This document shows, in pieces, positions 1-6,936 of a stretch of DNA of 9,820 nt. How positions within the stretch are numbered: position 1 is the stretch's first letter; every line of letters starts with the position of its first letter. The notes under the pieces were generated by a model that had not been told where the DNA came from, ran no database searches, and saw only the letters and a program-made list of their open reading frames with translations. Source of the DNA: Saprospiraceae bacterium UBA2329 (GTDB taxonomy: Bacteria; Bacteroidota; Bacteroidia; Chitinophagales; Saprospiraceae); contig DDUV01000005.1 in assembly GCA_002344975.1 (NCBI GenBank), forward strand, positions 1-9,820, given 5' to 3'. A program made the position numbers and the translations under genes.

Positions 1-43
1 GTGAGGGGCGCATTTTTTTTGGATGAAAAATTAACGTCCTAAA

Positions 44-165
44 GTAGTGGGGCAAAAATAAATGTTCATTTTCTTTAGGCCAAAGGATTAGATAAGACAA
101 TTAAAATGAAACGTTTACTTATCTAATCCTTTGGCGAAAATGACCACTTTATTTTTTTTCGCCCC
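44..165. repeat. Palindromic dispersed repeat, copy 1 (MITE-like)
   Basis: Bases 44-133 recur at 9731-9820 with one mismatch (A at 100, C at 9787). The core is a perfect 18-bp inverted repeat, GCCAAAGGATTAGATAAG at 79-96 and its complement at 118-135, around a 21-nt spacer that contains the palindrome AAACGTTT. The symmetry continues outward imperfectly. The left arm has GGGGC, an A-run, TAAA and TCATTTTC (49-73). The right arm has their complements in mirrored order (GAAAATGA at 136-143, TTTA at 148-151, a T-run, GCCCC at 161-165), with small indels. The element thus spans about 117 bp from GGGGC to GCCCC and ends one base before the stop codon of the adhesin gene. No transposase or clear target duplication is visible. 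It could be a MITE, a REP-like element, or a conserved 3'-end hairpin. Confidence 0.8.
53..84 (-). promoter_or_regulatory. Leftward promoter motif inside repeat copy 1
   Basis: On the minus strand the left arm of the repeat reads TTTG (81-84), 20 nt, then TATTTTTG (53-60). This matches the Bacteroidota -33 TTTG and -7 TAnnTTTG boxes at suitable spacing. Transcription would start near 45-49 and run out of the window to the left. The same motif pair is present in copy 2. The mirrored position in the right arm reads TATTTTTT (150-157), lacking the final G, so a rightward promoter looks decayed. Activity is inferred. Confidence 0.4.
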
Positions 166-3100
166 TTATCGGAGTATCGTTACATCTCCGCGATACAACA
201 AGGTGACGCCATCGAGGAATTGCACCTGTACCATATATACATACACGCCCTCATTGACCGGCTTGCCTTTTACACGACCGTCCCAGAGGCGGGCGCCGCC
301 GATGCAGTCGGGCGTAATGCTCTGTTGTTCAAAGAGGAAATTGCCCCAGCGATCGAAAATGCGAACGAAAGTAATATCCGAAACGCCCCGGCAGGCAAAC
401 ACCCTGAACTCATCGTTGGGGCCGTCGCCATTGGGAGAGAATGCGTTTGGAATATAGACGTTGCGGTTTTTGTCAATTTCCACCAATACTGAGCCGGAAG
501 CAGTACAACCATTCACATCGGTGATGGTGAGCGTATATTCGGTGTCCTCTAAGGGCAGATACAACAGTGGTCGCTGTGTCGTGGAGTCCAACAGATAATC
601 CGTCGGCGTCCAGGTAAAGGTAGCAATTGGAAGCGAAGAAGTGACCAAAGGATTGAGGCGGGTGGTGGAATCGCCCAGCTCTACCACTACAATGTCCGGG
701 TTGAATACCACCTGCAATTCCTGCGGCTGATTGATGGTCAGTGTTTGTTCAAACGTACATCCTGCCGCGTCCATGATCGTGACAATATGCGGGCCGGCAA
801 AAACAGTGGCCGGCTGATCGGGCGAGAAAGTCAAGCCGTTGTTGTCCACCATGTAAGTATAATCCGACAACATAGTGCCGTTGCCGCCGGAAATACTCTC
901 AATAATAATGAGTGTGGACTGTCCAAAGCAGAGCGGTTCGTCGGGTTGCGGTATCACAGCTACAATGGGCGGCGGCGAGGTGATGTTGAAATTCAGGCTG
1001 TCGCGGCAGCCTTTGGTATCGGTGATGGTCACGGAGTACATGCCCGGACTCAGGTTGGAAGCTAAAGGTGAAGATGCGGGCGCTACATTACTCGACCAGG
1101 AATACGGATTCGGCCCGACCGGATTGATGTTGTCGGCACTGTTGAAGAACACCCGAATGACGCCGTCGGTACTGCCCGCGCAAGACACCGAAGAGGTAGA
1201 GTTGGCCAGATCAACCGACAAAATGAGCCGGTCCGGCTGCGTCACTTCCACGCGCTGGGTTTTGATACAACCATTGGCGTCTGTAATTACGGCATTGTAC
1301 TGCCCCGCGGCGAGGTTGTTGACGGTGGGTGTTACCGCGCCGGTTTCCAGCCAGAGGAACTGGTAGTTGGGCGTGCCTCCATTCACATTGAGCGTCACTG
1401 TACCATCACTCAACCCGTTGCAACTTACCGGTTGGGCATCTACAAAAACTCCGATGGCGGGCGGTGTGGGAATATTAATAGAATCTACCGTGAAGCAATT
1501 GTTGACATCCGAAACCACTAATGTCTGGAAGCCTGCACAGAGATTGGTTGCATTGGAAGAATTGACGCCCAGAGCCACCAAGCCGGATTCCCAGTTGAAA
1601 TTGAATGAGCCTGGCGTTCCGTTGCTGTATTGAGCCGTAGCCAAAGCCCGGCCGTTGCAGGTTCCTTCAAAGCAGCTTACCCCCTGAACATTGCTGAAAT
1701 TGATCTGAATACTCGGCGGGTCGTTCACCGTTGCTGTTTGGCTCACCACAGGGCAGTTGTTGGCATCCACCACCGTTACGGTGTAGTTGCCGGCTCTCAG
1801 TGATGGATATATATTGAATGCCAGCGTGTCATTTTGAGGCGTATTGGCCCAAATATAGCGATACGGCCCGGTGCCACCTCTGGCAAATACCGTGAGGCTG
1901 CCGTTGCTGAGACCGGGACAAGTGGGCGATATGGCCACGATGCTGTCTATGACCAAAGGCGCCGGCGAAATGACCTGTGCAGTAGCCACGCTGAAGCAGG
2001 CATCCTGGGCCGTCACCGTCACGGTGTAAGACCCCGGACTGAGTCCGCTGATGTTTTGGCCGTTCATGCCGTTGCTCCACACATAACTCGCAATGGGCGA
2101 GCTGCCGGGGGTAGCCGAAACGCTCAGCGCGCCGTCGGTGCTGCCTGCACAAGATACGGTGTCGTTCTGTATGGGCGCGATGCTCGGAGGCATGGGCGCC
2201 AGAATAGTTACATTGAGCGTAGTAGTACAGTTGCGGCTGTCGGTCACAGAGAGGGTATAGGCTCCTGCCGAAAGACCGGTAGCGATGGAGTCGCCGGAAA
2301 CGACCGCCTGCGCAGCGTTTCTCCATTGATAAGTATAGGGAAAAGTGCCGCCGGTGACACCGGGAATGGCGCGGCCGTCGTTGCCCGTCACGCAGGTTTC
2401 GTTTACCTGTTCTATCAAAGAAGCCACTAAGGGAGCCGGTTCCGCCAATGTAAAAGTGCGCGTCACCCGACAGCCGGCCGGATCAGAATCGCTCATGGTG
2501 AGGTTGTAAGTGCCGGCACAAAGCCCCATTATATTGCTCGATGTGGGCGTATTGGTGGGCGCAGGGCCGCCGCTCCAGGTGAAGGTATAAGGAGTAGCCG
2601 CGGGCGCGCCTGAAGTGGTACCGTTTACCAAAATAGCTCCGTTGCACAAGCCATTGCAGGTGATGTCGGTCACAGCCGCATTGATATTAAGCGTTTTAAC
2701 GGCGCCCACGGTGTAAGTTTCTGTGGAAGAACATCCATTAGCGTCCGTAACGGTAAGAGAATATTGCCCCGGATTGAGATTGGCCACCGTAGAACTGGAA
2801 GAAATCACCGTGCCGAGGCCGCCGCTCCAGGCAAACGTATAGTTGCCGCTGTTGGGCGTGCCGCCGCTCACGTTTGCCGTGATGGAACCATTAGCAGAAC
2901 CACTGCACGCCGCAGCGGTGATGGTTTCGGTAATATTGATAGGGGCCGGTTGTGTGAGCGTAAGAGAAGCAGTGCCGCTGCATCCATCGGCTGCGGTAGC
3001 AGTAACAGAATAGAACCCAAAAGGCAGGTTGGACAACGAGGGCGCATTGGGCGAGCCAGGTACGTTCCAGGCATAAGAGAATCCTGGCGGATTGGGCGTC

Positions 3101-4836
3101 ACCACGCCATCCAAGCTGACACGCGCCGTTACCGAACCATTGCTGTCTCCATTACATAATGGCAGCGTGGGTTCCAGGTTCACGCCTATAAACGGCCCTC
3201 TCAATACGATTACGGTATCCGTTCGGCTGAGTGCCGGCACGCTGGAGTCTGTAATGACCACGCGGTACGAACCTGCCGCCCGGCCACTCACGGTAAAGGA
3301 GCCGCCGGAGTTGGGAATGGCATCACCGCCCGACTGTACAGGCAGCGGCGCCAAACTGTTCCAGTTGAACACATACGGCGGCGTGCCGTTGGCTACGGTC
3401 AGCGTAAACGAACCGTCTGCAATGCCTGCGCAGGAAACGCTGTCTTGTGTGATGTTCACAAACAACTGGCTGTTGTTGACATCCACAATGCCTGCCCGCC
3501 CCACAAAACCATACGGGTTGAGCATCGCATCGCCAATTTCTATATCGGTGGGCGCATCGGTAAAGTTGATTTCGGAAAAACTGCCCAATGGCCCGATGAC
3601 GGTAAAACAAACCTGAAAAATACTCGCTCCGTCGGGCAGGGTTACACCTGTGAAACTCAGGTCGGCCCATGAAACCGTCAGGCGTCCGGTGGAGGTCAGC
3701 GGCGGCGTCACATTGAAGGCCGACTGATCGAAGCCGAGCAGCGCCGGGTTGAAGCCTTGCACGCTGGAATATTGCAACACGGCGGGGTCCCACTGCATCG
3801 AAAATTGCATGGCGCCCACACTGTTGAAGTCTTCTACCCGCACATCCAAGCACACGGTAGTGCCCGGCAGTGCGTTGGTAAATGGCAGTCTGAAGGTAAC
3901 AGCCGTGCAAGTGCTCATGTCCATTTGAAAAGAAACGCCGCAGCTTTTGCCGTCTTCCACCGAGATGTTGTAAGTGCCGGGTTGCGGTACTGAAAATTCT
4001 ACCGTGCCGTTGTGGGTCGGGTTGTTGGTCACAGTGCCCCTGATATTGGGATCGGTACTGAGTGTGATTTCAAAAGTGTAAGAGGTATTGGGATCAAACT
4101 CAGGCAAGCCGCCGCGAATGGTAAACGAGCCTTCGCAGCCGTTGACCCCCGCCGTAGTATTGAAATTGGCAGCCTGTATGGCATTGAGATATACTACCGA
4201 AAAGGCCGCGGCCGTGTTGACGTTCACACAAGGTCCGGCAGCGCCGCCGGATGCTTCGAAGCCTTGAGTGGCAAAATTATCAAGCGTAATAGGCGCAAAC
4301 CAAAACTGTATGGGCCGCGCTATGCCGTTGTTGAAGGCCGACTGAAGAATGCCGTTGTTGGCAAACATGGCATTGCCGTTGATCTGTTGGGAGGCCACCC
4401 ACATCCCGTTGGCCGATTGCGGCACCGGCGTTCCGTTGATGATGATCGGGCTGGTGTTGTTCAAACAGGCATCGCCCTGGATGTCCGTCAGCGTAGGGCC
4501 ATGTACCGTAGGCGGGCAATCGTAAAAAGCATAGCCGATGCCGGGAGGTGTGGATGGCTGCGGGTCGCCGCTGAGCACAAAATCGCCGTTGTGAATAATG
4601 GGCAGCGTATCGCCGAAACAGAGATAGATGACGCCGGGAGCGCCGTCGTTGCTCTGGCCGATGATGCTGCCGAAGGTGACGGTGCCTGCATTGTTGCACA
4701 TCATGGCCGATTTGGGGCGGGCAGGCGATTCGCTTTCTACGCGTGCGCCGGGCGCTACGGTGATGTTGCGCGGCATCTGGGCAGCGGCAAATGCTGCGGG
4801 CAAGAGCAAAAGAAACAGGAGAAATGATCTGATCAT
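166..4836 (-). CDS. Large T9SS-exported SprB-repeat surface protein with cohesin domain
   Basis: The gene encodes 1556 residues and probably makes a secreted or cell-surface adhesin-like protein. Residues 1-19 are a signal peptide (MIRSF, a run of Leu, then AAFAAA before Q20). Residues 20-312 are Cys-containing and not recognised. Residues 313-458 resemble a cohesin domain (TVCLDVRVEDFNSVGAMQF, then WDPAVLQY, then GRLTVSWAD and a GASIFQVCFTVIG strand). About eleven SprB-type repeats follow (460-1372), then a PKD/Ig-like domain (1373-1456). The last 100 residues are a gliding-motility/T9SS type B sorting domain: NVYIPNAFSPNGDGPNDEF, DRWGN, WDG, EGVYVY and the terminal GDVTILR. In this family the CTD directs export through the type IX system. 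ATG at 4836 is chosen because it opens the signal peptide and is preceded by AAGGA. Carbohydrate or cohesin-dockerin type binding is possible but unproven. The frame is intact. Confidence 0.93.
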   Translation of the reverse strand: MIRSFLLFLLLLPAAFAAAQMPRNITVAPGARVESESPARPKSAMMCNNAGTVTFGSIIGQSNDGAPGVIYLCFGDTLPIIHNGDFVLSGDPQPSTPPGIGYAFYDCPPTVHGPTLTDIQGDACLNNTSPIIINGTPVPQSANGMWVASQQINGNAMFANNGILQSAFNNGIARPIQFWFAPITLDNFATQGFEASGGAAGPCVNVNTAAAFSVVYLNAIQAANFNTTAGVNGCEGSFTIRGGLPEFDPNTSYTFEITLSTDPNIRGTVTNNPTHNGTVEFSVPQPGTYNISVEDGKSCGVSFQMDMSTCTAVTFRLPFTNALPGTTVCLDVRVEDFNSVGAMQFSMQWDPAVLQYSSVQGFNPALLGFDQSAFNVTPPLTSTGRLTVSWADLSFTGVTLPDGASIFQVCFTVIGPLGSFSEINFTDAPTDIEIGDAMLNPYGFVGRAGIVDVNNSQLFVNITQDSVSCAGIADGSFTLTVANGTPPYVFNWNSLAPLPVQSGGDAIPNSGGSFTVSGRAAGSYRVVITDSSVPALSRTDTVIVLRGPFIGVNLEPTLPLCNGDSNGSVTARVSLDGVVTPNPPGFSYAWNVPGSPNAPSLSNLPFGFYSVTATAADGCSGTASLTLTQPAPINITETITAAACSGSANGSITANVSGGTPNSGNYTFAWSGGLGTVISSSSTVANLNPGQYSLTVTDANGCSSTETYTVGAVKTLNINAAVTDITCNGLCNGAILVNGTTSGAPAATPYTFTWSGGPAPTNTPTSSNIMGLCAGTYNLTMSDSDPAGCRVTRTFTLAEPAPLVASLIEQVNETCVTGNDGRAIPGVTGGTFPYTYQWRNAAQAVVSGDSIATGLSAGAYTLSVTDSRNCTTTLNVTILAPMPPSIAPIQNDTVSCAGSTDGALSVSATPGSSPIASYVWSNGMNGQNISGLSPGSYTVTVTAQDACFSVATAQVISPAPLVIDSIVAISPTCPGLSNGSLTVFARGGTGPYRYIWANTPQNDTLAFNIYPSLRAGNYTVTVVDANNCPVVSQTATVNDPPSIQINFSNVQGVSCFEGTCNGRALATAQYSNGTPGSFNFNWESGLVALGVNSSNATNLCAGFQTLVVSDVNNCFTVDSINIPTPPAIGVFVDAQPVSCNGLSDGTVTLNVNGGTPNYQFLWLETGAVTPTVNNLAAGQYNAVITDANGCIKTQRVEVTQPDRLILSVDLANSTSSVSCAGSTDGVIRVFFNSADNINPVGPNPYSWSSNVAPASSPLASNLSPGMYSVTITDTKGCRDSLNFNITSPPPIVAVIPQPDEPLCFGQSTLIIIESISGGNGTMLSDYTYMVDNNGLTFSPDQPATVFAGPHIVTIMDAAGCTFEQTLTINQPQELQVVFNPDIVVVELGDSTTRLNPLVTSSLPIATFTWTPTDYLLDSTTQRPLLYLPLEDTEYTLTITDVNGCTASGSVLVEIDKNRNVYIPNAFSPNGDGPNDEFRVFACRGVSDITFVRIFDRWGNFLFEQQSITPDCIGGARLWDGRVKGKPVNEGVYVYMVQVQFLDGVTLLYRGDVTILR
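721..3459 (-). repeat. Array of about 11 SprB-type protein repeats
   Basis: Residues 460-1372 of the surface protein divide into units of 77-89 residues. Approximate starts are residues 460, 549, 633, 715, 803, 884, 961, 1042, 1127, 1204 and 1291. A typical unit has an early Cys in a C-x-G-x-x-(D/N)-G motif, then GGTPxYxFxW, then (L/A)xxGxYxVTVTDxNGC and a Pro-rich end such as QPAP. The paired Cys suggest a disulfide per unit. Units are clearly related as protein but diverged as DNA, so this is an old array rather than a recent tandem expansion. Unit 11 is the most degenerate, having lost the N-G after its first Cys. Confidence 0.88.
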
Positions 4837-4906
4837 GAGATATCCTTATCGTGTTTGTAAAATCGGTATTGGGAAAACGAACGTTATGAAACGCCTCAAA
4901 GCGCTG

Positions 4907-4914
4907 CAAAAGTA
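4907..4914 (-). promoter_or_regulatory. -7 box for the SprB-repeat protein gene
   Basis: The minus strand reads TACTTTTG here, a perfect TAnnTTTG Bacteroidota -7 box. It would give a leader of about 65 nt before the ATG at 4836. No convincing TTTG lies at the -33 position. It implies the gene can be transcribed separately from upstream pyrE. Confidence 0.5.
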
Positions 4915-5007
4915 CGACCTTAAAGCGCATTATTTTAGAGAATTTGTTTCCTGCCCCGCCGCTTGCAGCTTGCGGCCCACAGCTTGTCGCCGCTCCTACC
5001 CGCCAAG

Positions 5008-5035
5008 AGCCAGCAGCTAACAGCCAGCAGCCAAC
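5008..5035. repeat. 14-bp tandem repeat in the pyrE/adhesin gap
   Basis: Two tandem 14-bp units, AGCCAGCAGCTAAC (5008-5021) and AGCCAGCAGCCAAC (5022-5035), differ at one base. They lie in a GCT/AGC-rich low-complexity stretch (about 4961-5040) that also holds GCAGCTTGCGGCCCACAGCT. Apart from this and the -7 box, the 218-base gap 4837-5054 shows no gene. No function is evident. Confidence 0.7.
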
Positions 5036-5054
5036 CGCCGTTCCTCCCCGTCCT

Positions 5055-5681
5055 CTACCTCCCCCACTCCGTCGGCCGGCTTCGCCAGTCTCTGAGCATT
5101 TCCATATCAGCCGCCGAAACAACGCCGAGTTCCTGCGCAGCCTCAATCAGCACATTGTAATGACTGAGGGTAGCCCAGGGGCAGCCTGCCGCAGCAAAAG
5201 CCGCATCTGCTTCCGCAAATCCGTAAGAAAACACAGCCGTTACGCCGGCAACCTCCGCCCCTGCATCGCGCAAAGCTTCTACCGCAGCAAGGCAACTCCC
5301 GCCCGTAGAAATCAGGTCTTCCACCACCAATACCCGGCTACCGGGCTGCAATTCGCCCTCTATCATGTTGCGCCGGCCATGCTCTTTGGCCTTGGCCCGC
5401 ACATACACGAAGGGAAGGTCCAAAGCTTCGGCCAACAAGACGCCGTGCGCAATCCCTGCCGTTGCTACGCCTGCCACCGCATCGAATGGCGGCATGGAGC
5501 GAGCCAGTTCCACAAATCCCTGAACGACAAAGCGCCGCAGGGCAGGATGCGAGAGGATGATGCGGTTGTCGCAATAAATCGGCGATTTCCAACCGGAAGC
5601 CCAGGTAAAAGGGTTTTGCGGGCTGAGCCGAATTGCTTTTATTTGCAGCAGTTTGTTCGCCAGTTCGGATGCAATAGACAT
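5055..5681 (-). CDS. pyrE: Orotate phosphoribosyltransferase
   Basis: The 208-residue product joins orotate to PRPP to form orotidine 5'-phosphate, the fifth step of UMP synthesis, in the cytosol. The type I phosphoribosyltransferase PRPP loop is VLVVEDLISTGGS at residues 117-129, with the acidic pair E121-D122. The flexible catalytic loop is RAKAKEHG at 95-102, whose R95, K99 and H101 match the conserved Arg, Lys and His of the family. The N-terminal SGWKSPIYCDNR (29-40) and GVATAGIAHG (71-80) are further family motifs. Length is normal for bacterial PyrE. The ATG at 5681 gives the standard N-terminus, and the stop is TAG at 5055-5057. It is divergent from the NUDIX gene across 33 bases and lies upstream of the adhesin gene on the same strand, but a promoter and 218 bases separate them. 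Confidence 0.96.
   Translation of the reverse strand: MSIASELANKLLQIKAIRLSPQNPFTWASGWKSPIYCDNRIILSHPALRRFVVQGFVELARSMPPFDAVAGVATAGIAHGVLLAEALDLPFVYVRAKAKEHGRRNMIEGELQPGSRVLVVEDLISTGGSCLAAVEALRDAGAEVAGVTAVFSYGFAEADAAFAAAGCPWATLSHYNVLIEAAQELGVVSAADMEMLRDWRSRPTEWGR
5615..5645 (+). promoter_or_regulatory. Possible NUDIX promoter inside the pyrE 5' coding region
   Basis: On the plus strand TTTG (5615-5618) is followed after 19 nt by TTTATTTG (5638-5645), one mismatch from TAnnTTTG. The start would be near 5651, leaving a leader of about 64 nt to ATG 5715. It lies within the first codons of pyrE on the opposite strand. It is the best candidate in the region but weak. Confidence 0.3.
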
Positions 5682-5711
5682 AAAGCTGGATTATTTGAGA
5701 AATAACAAGTG

Positions 5712-5719
5712 CAAATGTA
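5712..5719 (-). promoter_or_regulatory. pyrE -7 box overlapping the NUDIX start codon
   Basis: The minus strand reads TACATTTG, a perfect TAnnTTTG box, giving a pyrE leader of about 25 nt. Its central bases are the complement of the NUDIX ATG (5715-5717), so the pyrE promoter lies at the very start of the divergent gene. No clear -33 TTTG is seen upstream. Confidence 0.5.
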
Positions 5720-6341
5720 TAAAGTCTATATCAATCAGACGCCGTTGCTGCTCAGTACAGAACCCCTTGCCGAGGTTGCAGCAGATAAAGAGCATTGTCT
5801 TTCGGCCCGCTACACCGGCCGCCCCAAAACCCTGCTCAACTATATAGACATGATGGAAAAAGGCCGCCGATTCAGGTCGGTCAATCTCTGGTTTCCGGAT
5901 GTGGAGCAGTTGTTTAGCGACTTCTGCGCGCACCATCGCATCATTGAGGCAGCAGGAGGCATTGTTTACAACTCCGACAAAAAGTTGTTGCTCATCCATA
6001 GGCTTGGCTACTGGGATATGCCCAAAGGCAAAATTGATGCCGGTGAAACACCCGAAGAGGCTGCGCTCCGGGAAGTACGCGAAGAAACAGGCGTGGTAGA
6101 ATTGTACTCCGATGGTTTTGCACTCACCACTTATCATACCTATCGAGACCGCGACGAGCGACGGGCGCTCAAGCCTTCGCACTGGTTTTACATGCACACG
6201 CCCGAAACCAAACTGACGCCGCAAACCGAAGAAAATATCGAAAAAGCCGTCTGGACAAGTCCCGAACACTTTTTGGAGCTTGGGTGGGAGGCTTATGAAA
6301 GTATTCGGGATATCTTACAAATAGAATTCAACAAAATTTAA
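5715..6341 (+). CDS. NUDIX hydrolase
   Basis: The 208-residue protein should hydrolyse a nucleoside diphosphate linked to another moiety; the substrate cannot be read from sequence. The Nudix box is perfect: G-x5-E-x7-REVREETGV, at about residues 105-127 from this ATG. It provides the metal-binding glutamates of the REVREE helix. The preceding AAGGIVYNSDKKLLLIHR and WDMPKGKI are the usual first strands of the fold. About 80 N-terminal residues precede the domain and are not recognised, so this is longer than a minimal NUDIX protein. GTG at 5709 would add two residues (MQ); ATG 5715 is preferred as the standard codon. It is divergent from pyrE with 33 bases between start codons. An ADP-ribose or nucleotide-sugar substrate is possible but unproven. 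Confidence 0.9.
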   Translation: MYKVYINQTPLLLSTEPLAEVAADKEHCLSARYTGRPKTLLNYIDMMEKGRRFRSVNLWFPDVEQLFSDFCAHHRIIEAAGGIVYNSDKKLLLIHRLGYWDMPKGKIDAGETPEEAALREVREETGVVELYSDGFALTTYHTYRDRDERRALKPSHWFYMHTPETKLTPQTEENIEKAVWTSPEHFLELGWEAYESIRDILQIEFNKI

Positions 6342-6362
6342 ATCAAAAATTAACCTCTATTT

Positions 6363-6383
6363 ATTTTATTTTAAAAATAAAAT
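6363..6383. repeat. AT-only palindrome downstream of the NUDIX gene
   Basis: Bases 6363-6372 (ATTTTATTTT) and 6374-6383 are perfect inverted arms around one A. They are followed by a weaker 5-bp hairpin (CAAAC at 6386-6390, GTTTG at 6396-6400) and a T-run at about 6413-6419. Together these may end NUDIX transcription, but no GC-rich terminator stem is present in the 6342-6483 gap. Confidence 0.4.
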
Positions 6384-6464
6384 TTCAAACAGGTAGTTTG
6401 TTTGATTATTAATTTTTTTCGACGAAAGTATTGGCAAAATCTTTACAAACACTCAGGCTTGCCG

Positions 6465-6472
6465 TAACTTTG
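6465..6472 (+). promoter_or_regulatory. -7 box for the small secreted protein gene
   Basis: TAACTTTG is a perfect TAnnTTTG box. A partial -33 (TTTAC, 6442-6446) lies about 20 nt upstream. Transcription would begin near 6477. That leaves almost no leader for ATG 6484 but about 37 nt for ATG 6514, which supports the downstream start. Confidence 0.55.
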
Positions 6473-6513
6473 CACCCGGTTTCATGATAACATATCCAAA
6501 CACAACCGACAAC

Positions 6514-6876
6514 ATGCTGAAGTTTGTAATGGCAGTAGTCCTGCTGATTTCCGGCGCTACTTTTCTCGGTGCGCAATCTCTGTCTCACACTACCGGCTCC
6601 GACGCCAAAACCGCTCAGGTCAATCAGGATGACAAAGTTATTTTCGCCGACCAGACGAATAAAACTTTCTTCATTGACTTTGAGCGCATCAACGTCAATT
6701 TGAGCGGCATCGTCGTCAAAGACATTCTGGGCGGTGTGGTGTTCAAAGATGAAGTGGCCAATTTGCCCGTTGACACCATCTACGAGCTGAATTTGAGCCG
6801 CATGTCGCCTGGCACTTACGACATCGAACTACAATCGTACACCGGAGTCATCAAAAAAACGGTGACATTGCCCTGA
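6514..6876 (+). CDS. Small secreted protein with T9SS CTD-like beta domain
   Basis: With this start the product is 120 residues. Residues 1-20 form a signal peptide (MLKFVMAVVLLISGATFLGA, cleavage near AQ-S). The mature chain is about 100 residues. Its C-terminal part (from KVIFADQTN) is beta-rich: a VNLSGIVVKDILGGVVFKDE pair of strands, then LNLSRMSPGTYDIELQSYTG and a terminal KKTVTLP. That pattern (xxDxxGxxV, then LxxGxYxxxL, then KK-hydrophobic end) resembles a T9SS type A sorting domain or the related small DUF3244-like secreted proteins. There is almost no cargo in front of the domain. ATG 6484 would add ten polar residues (MITYPNTTDN) before the hydrophobic core and would be nearly leaderless, so I prefer 6514. 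It lies 60 bases before ubiD, which has its own -7 box. Function is unknown. Confidence 0.75.
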   Translation: MLKFVMAVVLLISGATFLGAQSLSHTTGSDAKTAQVNQDDKVIFADQTNKTFFIDFERINVNLSGIVVKDILGGVVFKDEVANLPVDTIYELNLSRMSPGTYDIELQSYTGVIKKTVTLP

Positions 6877-6916
6877 GCCGGGGCGGTTTTCCCAAACCAT
6901 TGTTTCCGGTAGCTGT

Positions 6917-6924
6917 TACTTTTG
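6917..6924 (+). promoter_or_regulatory. -7 box for the ubiD-family gene
   Basis: TACTTTTG is a perfect TAnnTTTG box 12 bases before ATG 6937. No good -33 TTTG is found; a TTG at 6900-6902 is only 14 nt away. The box contains the TTG at 6922 that could be misread as a start codon. The leader would be only about 5-9 nt. Confidence 0.5.
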
Positions 6925-6936
6925 CAAAAAACTGTA

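Noticed and set aside
131..457. Plus-strand open frame beginning in repeat copy 1
   Set aside because: It runs antisense through the highly conserved T9SS CTD coding region, and no promoter with an intact -7 box precedes it.
645..654. CCAAAGGATT, the start of the repeat core, inside the adhesin gene
   Set aside because: Only 10 bases match, it is in coding sequence, and neither flank continues the repeat; chance.
721..3459. CRISPR-like or recent DNA tandem repeat in the adhesin gene
   Set aside because: The periodicity is at the protein level only (77-89 residues, variable), with no repeated DNA unit and an open frame throughout.
4012..4827. A 271-codon plus-strand open frame and several other long frames opposite the adhesin gene
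   Set aside because: They lie wholly antisense to a gene with a signal peptide, repeats and CTD, and their translations are low-complexity and rich in Arg, Gly and His with no domain.
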